NCBI RefSeq assembly: GCF_013386825.1
Contig: NZ_JACARC010000022.1
Location: 41,931 to 105,930, forward strand
Reading direction: 5' to 3'
DNA from: Pseudomonas sp. IPO3778
GTDB taxonomy: Bacteria > Pseudomonadota > Gammaproteobacteria > Pseudomonadales > Pseudomonadaceae
DNA length: 64,000 nt
Shown piece after piece: positions 58,968-64,000 of this stretch. The notes under the pieces are model-generated. The model searched no databases. It was not told where the DNA came from and saw nothing but the letters and a program-made list of their open reading frames with translations. The position numbers and the translations under genes were made by a program. Each line of letters opens with the position of its first letter. Position 1 is the first letter of the stretch.

Positions 58968-59873
58968 ATGGATCTGTTCCAGGCGATGACGGTGTACGTA
59001 AAAGTGGTGGAAGCCGGCAGCATGACGGCCGCGGCTCAGTCGTGCGGCATGTCCACCACCATGGTCGGCAATCACCTGCGTGCGCTGGAACAACGCCTGG
59101 GGGTCAGCCTGCTCAAGCGCACCACGCGCAAGCAAAGCCTGACCGAGTTTGGCGGGATTTATTACCAGCGTTGCCTGGAGGTGCTGGGGTTGGTGGCCAG
59201 CTCCGAACAACTGGCCGAACAGGCGCACAGCGACGTCCCCAAGGGCCTGCTGCGGCTCACTGCCCCGCCCGCCTTTGGCGCCGAACGCCTGGCACCGGCG
59301 CTCAGCGAGTTTTCCCGGCGCCACCCGCAGATCCAGCTGTATGTGATGTTGAGCAATCAGTCCATGGACCTGATCGACAGCGGCTTCGATGCGGCAATAC
59401 GCCTGGGCGAATTGCAGCCTTCCAGCCTGATCGCCCGGCCGTTGCAGGACTACACCATGGCCCTGTGTGCCTCCCCGGACTATCTGGCGCGCCGCGGCAC
59501 ACCGCGGGTACCGGAAGACTTGCAACAGCATGACTGCCTGGCGTTCGCCTACCCGTCACACGACGACTGGCGCAATGCCGACCGGATCTGGCGCCTGCGC
59601 GGCCCCGAAGGCACAGTCGAAGTCCCCATTTCAGGCCCGATGACCATCAACAGTTCCCAGGCCTTGCGTCGCGCAGCGGTGCAAGGCATGGGCATCGTGA
59701 TGCTGCCCGACGCACTGATCGGGCCCGACTTGCTGAACGGCAACCTGATCGCCCTGCTGCCGGGCTATCACCCGCCCCATCGTCCAACACATCTGCTCTA
59801 CGCCCAGGACCGCTATCGCCTGCCCAAACTGCGGGCGTTTGTGGATTTCGTCATGGAGAAGTGGGCGCGCTAG
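58968..59873 (+). CDS. LysR-family regulator
   Basis: A 301-residue LysR protein of the subgroup with MDLFQAMTVYVKVVEAGSM at the N-terminus and an RRTTRKQ-type KRTTRKQSLTEFG after the HTH. Members often regulate divergent neighbouring genes, so the aminotransferase is the likely target. The start at 58968 is eight codons after the first in-frame ATG and better matches relatives. Its stop overlaps the stop of the convergent HAD gene by three bases. Confidence 0.86.
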   Translation: MDLFQAMTVYVKVVEAGSMTAAAQSCGMSTTMVGNHLRALEQRLGVSLLKRTTRKQSLTEFGGIYYQRCLEVLGLVASSEQLAEQAHSDVPKGLLRLTAPPAFGAERLAPALSEFSRRHPQIQLYVMLSNQSMDLIDSGFDAAIRLGELQPSSLIARPLQDYTMALCASPDYLARRGTPRVPEDLQQHDCLAFAYPSHDDWRNADRIWRLRGPEGTVEVPISGPMTINSSQALRRAAVQGMGIVMLPDALIGPDLLNGNLIALLPGYHPPHRPTHLLYAQDRYRLPKLRAFVDFVMEKWAR

Positions 59874-60493
59874 AGGTTCACCCCCAGTTCAAGCAAGCGT
59901 TCGCGGGTGTGCCCGGCGGACACGTGATGAATCCCCTGCCAGCCCAGGGCAATGGCCGCCTCGATATTGCCCGCCACATCATCAATAAACACCACCTCGG
60001 CCGGCTGGATATCCGGCAGATGGGCACGCACCTGCGCCAGGCTGGCGTGGTAGATCGCGGGGTCCGGCTTGATCAGCTTGATTTCGCCAGACACGACGAT
60101 GTCACGAAAATACTGCAGGAACGGATAGTGGGCGCGGGCATAGGGAAAAGTCTCGGCGGACCAGTTGGTCAGGCCGAACAGCGGCATTTTGGCTTCATGC
60201 AACGCTTCCAGAATCGCCACGCCCTCAGGCAATGAGCCACGCAGCATCTCGTGCCAGCGGTCGTAGTACGCCTGGATCAAAGGCTCATGCTGCGGGTGTT
60301 CGGCAATCAACGTACGGGTCGCCTCGGCCAGGCTGCGGCCGGCGTCCTGCTCGGTGTTCCAGGCCTGGGTACAGACGGTGTCCAGGAACAGCTGGCGTTC
60401 CTGGTCGTCGGCAATCAACTGGCGGTAGAGATGGTGCGGGTTCCAGTCGAACAGGACACCGCCGAAATCAAAAACGACTGCACGAATCGTCAT
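59870..60493 (-). CDS. HAD-family hydrolase (YihX/epoxide-hydrolase N-terminal type)
   Basis: A 207-residue phosphatase of HAD subfamily IA with FDFGGVLFDWNP (nucleophile Asp), FGLTNWSAETFP, a motif III Lys in KLIKPDPAIYH and the acidic FIDDVAGNIEAA. Relatives include YihX, a glucose-1-phosphate phosphatase. The substrate here is unknown. The gene is tail to tail with the LysR gene, overlapping its stop, and follows the fabV terminator. Confidence 0.85.
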   Translation of the reverse strand: MTIRAVVFDFGGVLFDWNPHHLYRQLIADDQERQLFLDTVCTQAWNTEQDAGRSLAEATRTLIAEHPQHEPLIQAYYDRWHEMLRGSLPEGVAILEALHEAKMPLFGLTNWSAETFPYARAHYPFLQYFRDIVVSGEIKLIKPDPAIYHASLAQVRAHLPDIQPAEVVFIDDVAGNIEAAIALGWQGIHHVSAGHTRERLLELGVNL

Positions 60494-60546
60494 GAAGATC
60501 CTCCGTTAGTGGGTGTGATAACGGTCGCAGTCTGGCATGCCACGCA

Positions 60547-60575
60547 TAAAAAAGCGGCCCCTGGAGGCCGCTTCT
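60547..60575 (-). terminator. fabV: Rho-independent terminator of fabV
   Basis: AAGCGGCC pairs with GGCCGCTT across a short loop (about 60551-60571), followed on the minus strand by T6. It lies 17-45 bases after the fabV stop codon. Confidence 0.88.
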
Positions 60576-60591
60576 TCGTTACCCGAAACCC

Positions 60592-61785
60592 TTAGGCCTG
60601 AACCAGGCCCTGGATCTTCACGGTCGGGTTGACGTCAGCGTCGTAGTCCACGCCGTCGATCTCGAAACCGAACAGACGCAGGAACTCCGCCTTGTAGCCG
60701 GCAAAATCGCTGATCTCGTTGACATTGTCGTCGGAGACCTGATTCCACAGCGCCGCGACCGCGTCCTGAACCTTCGGCTCAAGTTCCGCGAGGTCGGCAC
60801 GCAGGCGGCCATCGGCGTCGAGCTTGGGCTCTTTGCCATACAGGCTGTCCTTGAACAGGCCGTACACCTGCTCGATGCAACCTTCGTGGGTGCCCTGCTC
60901 TTTCATCACTTTAAACAGCAGCGACAGGTACAGCGGCATGATCGGGATCGCCGAGCTGGCCTGGGTGACCACGGCCTTGAGTACCGACACACGGGCGTCG
61001 CCCTTCAGTGCAGCCAGGTTGTCGCGCAGGGTCAGGACTTTCTTGTCCAGGTCCTTCTTGGCTTCGCCGATGGAACCGTTCCAGTAGATGTCCTGGGTCA
61101 GTTTCTCGCCGAGGTAGGTGAACGCGGTGGTCTTGGCGCCTTCGGCCAACACGTCGGCGTCACGCAGGGCGTCGATCCACAGCTGCCAGTCTTCGCCGCC
61201 CATGACTTTCACGGTGCCGTCGATTTCTTCCTGGGTGGCCGGCTCAAGGGTGGTGTCCACCACAACGCCCTTGTCGGTGTTGATACCGCGCAGGGTCACG
61301 GCCTTGCCGATCGGTTTCAGGGTGGAGGTGTGCACCACGCCTTGGGGGTCGGTACGGCGTGGCGCGGCCAGGCTGTAGACCACCAGGTCGATCTTGCCCA
61401 GGTCTTTCTTGATGGTGTCGATGGTCAGGCGCTTGATCTCGTCGGAGAACGCATCGCCATTGATGCTCTTGGCGTACAGGCCTTTTTCCAGTGCAAATTT
61501 CTCGAAGGCGGCGCTGTTGTACCAGCCGGCGGAGCTGAGCTTGCCCTCTTCGCCTTCTTTCTCAAAAAACACGCCCAGGGTGTCGGCGCCGCAGCCAAAG
61601 GCAGCGCTGATGCGCGCAGCCAGGCCGTAGCCGGTGGAAGCCCCGAGGACCAGCACCTTTTTCGGGCCGCCTTCAATGGCACCGTGTTTGGTCACGTAGT
61701 CGATCTGCTCTTTGACGTTCGCTTCACAGCCAACCGGGTGAGCGGTCACACAGATAAAGCCACGAACCCGCGGTTTGATGATCAT
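60592..61785 (-). CDS. fabV: FabV, enoyl-ACP reductase (triclosan-tolerant type)
   Basis: A 397-residue NADH-dependent trans-2-enoyl-ACP/CoA reductase for the last step of fatty-acid elongation. It belongs to the large SDR-like FabV class, with an NAD-binding strip [16 protein letters not shown] and the Y-x8-K active site in [13 protein letters not shown]. FabV is naturally insensitive to triclosan. The start at 61785 (MIIKPRVRG) follows GAGGCAG and matches relatives. A longer ORF from 61920 is not supported. Confidence 0.95.
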   Translation of the reverse strand: MIIKPRVRGFICVTAHPVGCEANVKEQIDYVTKHGAIEGGPKKVLVLGASTGYGLAARISAAFGCGADTLGVFFEKEGEEGKLSSAGWYNSAAFEKFALEKGLYAKSINGDAFSDEIKRLTIDTIKKDLGKIDLVVYSLAAPRRTDPQGVVHTSTLKPIGKAVTLRGINTDKGVVVDTTLEPATQEEIDGTVKVMGGEDWQLWIDALRDADVLAEGAKTTAFTYLGEKLTQDIYWNGSIGEAKKDLDKKVLTLRDNLAALKGDARVSVLKAVVTQASSAIPIMPLYLSLLFKVMKEQGTHEGCIEQVYGLFKDSLYGKEPKLDADGRLRADLAELEPKVQDAVAALWNQVSDDNVNEISDFAGYKAEFLRLFGFEIDGVDYDADVNPTVKIQGLVQA

Positions 61786-62170
61786 AAAATTTCTGCCTCT
61801 TCCAAGGTGCCGAAGGCCAATGGTGGCCATTACAGCGTCAATCGTACGGATCATAGACGTCCGGAAAAACGAAGCGTCACGATAGTCGCAAATCTTCTGT
61901 TCACAAAATGCTATCTGCAACCCTGCTGATCCGGCTAATCGCCGAGGTGCTTTATAGGGACAACGGTAAAAAATTGTGCAATGACTTCACAAATTTCCAG
62001 CATTTAAAACGCCACCTGAGCGCGATAACACCCTATCATGACCATATTATTTCGATATGTTTCAGCTCGGGCATGATGCCCTACGGGTTGACTGACTCCT
62101 TTGCCTGGCCTGCCAGTCGATCGCGGACGTTTTTGAAGCAATCGAAAACCGTCCGATGGAGCCTGGTTTC
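61786..62170. promoter_or_regulatory. Divergent promoter region fabV / hydroxylase
   Basis: About 385 bases between divergent genes with AT-rich tracts around 61960-62060. TTGTG at 61974 and CACAA about 14 bases later form a loose inverted pair. No gene is supported here. Confidence 0.4.
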
Positions 62171-62995
62171 ATGAGTAAGAGTGTCATCCGCAAACGACTG
62201 GCGTCCGCCGCCTGGGTCCTTGGCGTTCTGCTGTTCATCTATTGCTTCCCGAAAACCACCCTGGTGTTTCTGCTGCTGGTGGTGTTCTGCGGGCTGTATG
62301 ACTTCCTGCGCAACGGCCTGTACGACGGCCAGACCATCAAGAAGTACTTCATCGGCAACGGCCGCAATACCTGGCTGCTGGCGCCGTTCAACACGCTGTT
62401 TGACCTGCTGAGCCAGCGCAACCGCCACGTGTACAAGATGAACGACCTGCCGCCGGCCTGGCGTGAAGACCTGCAAAAGGTCATCGACGACGCCATGGCC
62501 AACAAAGACGAAATCATCCAGTACCTGGATGAGCGCATGGCCGAGAAGAAGCGCGGCATGCTGTTCTTCCAGTGGTACGGTCGCCCGATCGAAACCACCC
62601 TGGATATCCCGCAACTGCGGGAAAAACTGCCCTACGTGAAAACCATCGGCGTGTCGGTATTCAATGAAAACCGCTCCACCTCGTTTCACTTCGGCCCGCT
62701 GCGCATGATGTTCCGGGTGCTCTACAACATGGCACCGGCGCCGCACCACGACGGCGTTTACATCCAGGTCGGCAAGCACAAGCACTACTGGCACGATAAC
62801 CCGCTGTTCATCTTCGATGACACGTTGATGCACGCGTCCTTCAACAAGAACGACGCCAAGCGCTACTGCCTGTTCATCGATATCGTGCGGCCCACCCTGG
62901 TGCCGTCCGTGCTCAATGGCCTGATCGCCGGTTTTGCCGGCGCGGTCTTTACCTTGCGACGCTTTTTCTACAAAAACTGGAAGCTGATTCAGTAA
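62171..62995 (+). CDS. Aspartyl/asparaginyl beta-hydroxylase family, LpxO-like
   Basis: A 274-residue protein with one or two N-terminal membrane helices (about residues 12-45), a catalytic double-stranded beta-helix domain and a C-terminal hydrophobic segment. Fe(II)/2-oxoglutarate ligands are suggested by STSFHFGPLRM, KHYWHDNPLFIFDD and MHASFNKN...RYCLFIDI. The architecture is that of LpxO, which hydroxylates the secondary acyl chain of lipid A. A different protein or lipid substrate is possible. The start at 62171 follows GGAG. Confidence 0.75.
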   Translation: MSKSVIRKRLASAAWVLGVLLFIYCFPKTTLVFLLLVVFCGLYDFLRNGLYDGQTIKKYFIGNGRNTWLLAPFNTLFDLLSQRNRHVYKMNDLPPAWREDLQKVIDDAMANKDEIIQYLDERMAEKKRGMLFFQWYGRPIETTLDIPQLREKLPYVKTIGVSVFNENRSTSFHFGPLRMMFRVLYNMAPAPHHDGVYIQVGKHKHYWHDNPLFIFDDTLMHASFNKNDAKRYCLFIDIVRPTLVPSVLNGLIAGFAGAVFTLRRFFYKNWKLIQ

Positions 62996-63094
62996 CTTCT
63001 GCGGCATGATGGTGCGCGACGGTGTTTGCGCTCGGCTCCAGTGCCGAGGAAAATGCCAGTCCAATGCGACCGAAAACGGCGCGCACTATCCTCA

Positions 63095-63123
63095 AGCCAC
63101 TGGCCTTCCATGGTCCGGTGGCT
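63095..63123. terminator. Hairpin between the hydroxylase and ppnN
   Basis: AGCCACTGG (63095-63103) pairs with CCGGTGGCT (63115-63123), one wobble, 11-base loop. A terminator for the hydroxylase gene or leader structure for ppnN is possible. There is no strong T-run. Confidence 0.35.
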
Positions 63124-63142
63124 GTGCTTTCAGGGAATCAGA

Positions 63143-64000
63143 ATGCCCCAAAGACAAGTCATCAATGCCTCCGTAAGCCCTAAAGGCAGCCTTGAAACGC
63201 TGTCGCAACGTGAAGTCCAGCAACTGAGCGAAGCCGGTACCGGCAGCATCTACACCCTCTTCCGTCAATGCGCCCTGGCCATCCTCAACACCGGCGCGCA
63301 TATCGACAACGCCAAGACCATCCTCGACGCCTACAAAGATTTCGAAGTGCGCATCCACCAGCAGGACCGCGGCGTACGCCTGGAACTGCTGAATGCCCCG
63401 GCCGACGCCTTCGTCGATGGCGAAATGATCGCCAGCACCCGTGAGATGCTGTTCAGCGCCCTGCGCGACATCGTCTACACCGAGAACGAACTGGACAGCC
63501 AGCGCATCGACCTGAGCAGCTCCCAGGGCATCACCGACTACGTGTTCCACCTGCTGCGCAACGCCCGCACCCTGCGCCCGGGCGTCGAGCCGAAGATCGT
63601 GGTGTGCTGGGGCGGGCACTCGATCAATACCGAAGAATACAAATACACCAAGAAAGTCGGCCACGAACTAGGCCTGCGCAGCCTCGACGTGTGCACCGGC
63701 TGCGGCCCCGGCGTGATGAAAGGCCCGATGAAGGGCGCGACCATTTCCCACGCCAAGCAACGCATTACCGGCGGGCGCTACCTGGGCCTGACCGAGCCGG
63801 GGATCATCGCCGCCGAGGCGCCGAACCCGATCGTCAATGAGCTGGTGATTTTGCCGGACATCGAAAAGCGCCTGGAAGCCTTTGTGCGCGTCGGCCACGG
63901 CATCATCATCTTCCCGGGCGGCGCCGGTACGGCCGAAGAGTTCCTGTACCTGCTGGGCATCCTGATGCACCCGGACAACCACGACGTGCCGTTCCCGGTG
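63143..64000 (+). CDS. ppnN: PpnN, nucleotide 5'-monophosphate nucleosidase (partial, 3' end off window)
   Basis: The first 286 codons of a gene that continues past the right edge in frame. The product resembles PpnN/YgdH, which cleaves purine and pyrimidine nucleoside monophosphates to base and ribose-5-phosphate and is stimulated by (p)ppGpp in E. coli. The LOG-domain motifs CTGCGPGVMKGPMKGA and FPGGAGTAEEF are present, after the N-terminal domain that family members use for regulation. AGGGAA precedes the ATG at 63143. Full relatives are about 450-460 residues. Confidence 0.9.
   Translation, partial: MPQRQVINASVSPKGSLETLSQREVQQLSEAGTGSIYTLFRQCALAILNTGAHIDNAKTILDAYKDFEVRIHQQDRGVRLELLNAPADAFVDGEMIASTREMLFSALRDIVYTENELDSQRIDLSSSQGITDYVFHLLRNARTLRPGVEPKIVVCWGGHSINTEEYKYTKKVGHELGLRSLDVCTGCGPGVMKGPMKGATISHAKQRITGGRYLGLTEPGIIAAEAPNPIVNELVILPDIEKRLEAFVRVGHGIIIFPGGAGTAEEFLYLLGILMHPDNHDVPFPV

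Overview
The window is a piece of a Pseudomonas chromosome, most likely the P. fluorescens group. The backbone is GC-rich. Conserved genes follow the P. aeruginosa order around the O-specific antigen locus: comEA-like, wbpM, O-antigen genes, wzz, ihfB, rpsA, cmk, tyrA-aroA, hisC, pheA, serC, gyrA, mtnA, mtaD, ubiG, mupP, yciK. Intergenic gaps carry several families of REP-type inverted-repeat pairs typical of this group. I saw no rRNA or tRNA gene, insertion sequence, prophage or CRISPR array.

Layout. 1-4.6 kb: kdpFABC potassium pump operon (minus strand) with a small kdpF and a likely KdpE-type operator of three spaced direct repeats. 4.9-7.6 kb: an ethanolamine-type permease, a small DUF2897-like membrane protein, a TetR regulator and a ComEA-like DNA-binding protein. 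7.7-25.8 kb: O-antigen locus, all on the minus strand. It runs wzz, rmlA, an RmlC-FdtA fusion, a PglD-like acyltransferase, a beta-propeller hydrolase-like protein, a GNAT/FemAB-like protein, fdtB, wzx, a GT2 glycosyltransferase, wzy, an extended SDR epimerase, a hexapeptide acyltransferase, a second glycosyltransferase-like protein, wbpV, wbpL and wbpM. The centre is visibly AT-rich and looks horizontally acquired. The genes suggest a dTDP-3-acylamino-3,6-dideoxyhexose (Fuc3NAc/Qui3NAc type) in an O-unit started on QuiNAc or FucNAc by WbpM, WbpV and WbpL. rmlB and rmlD are not in the window.

26-43 kb is housekeeping: ihfB, rpsA and cmk; a serine/aromatic/histidine block (serC-pheA-hisC-tyrA/aroA); gyrA; a divergent mtnA/mtaD pair for methylthioadenosine salvage; and ubiG-mupP-yciK.

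43.2-51.4 kb is the most interesting accessory region. A six-gene minus-strand operon (proline iminopeptidase-like hydrolase, two dipeptide-type permeases, two ATPases and a binding protein) is divergent from a LuxR solo, and a second iminopeptidase-like gene lies downstream of the LuxR gene. The LuxR protein keeps five of the six invariant AHL-pocket residues but has Trp where TraR has Tyr61, the mark of the plant-signal-responsive OryR/PsoR/PipR subgroup. I found a 20-bp lux-box-like inverted repeat in front of each iminopeptidase gene, which would put the whole peptide-uptake operon and the second peptidase under this receptor.

51.5-57.7 kb is a purine/nucleoside uptake district: an NCS2 permease, a LysR regulator, a Tsx-like outer-membrane channel and a divergent punC/punR pair. 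57.7-64 kb holds an ArgD-like aminotransferase, a LysR regulator, a HAD phosphatase, fabV, an LpxO-like hydroxylase and the 5' part of ppnN, cut by the window end.
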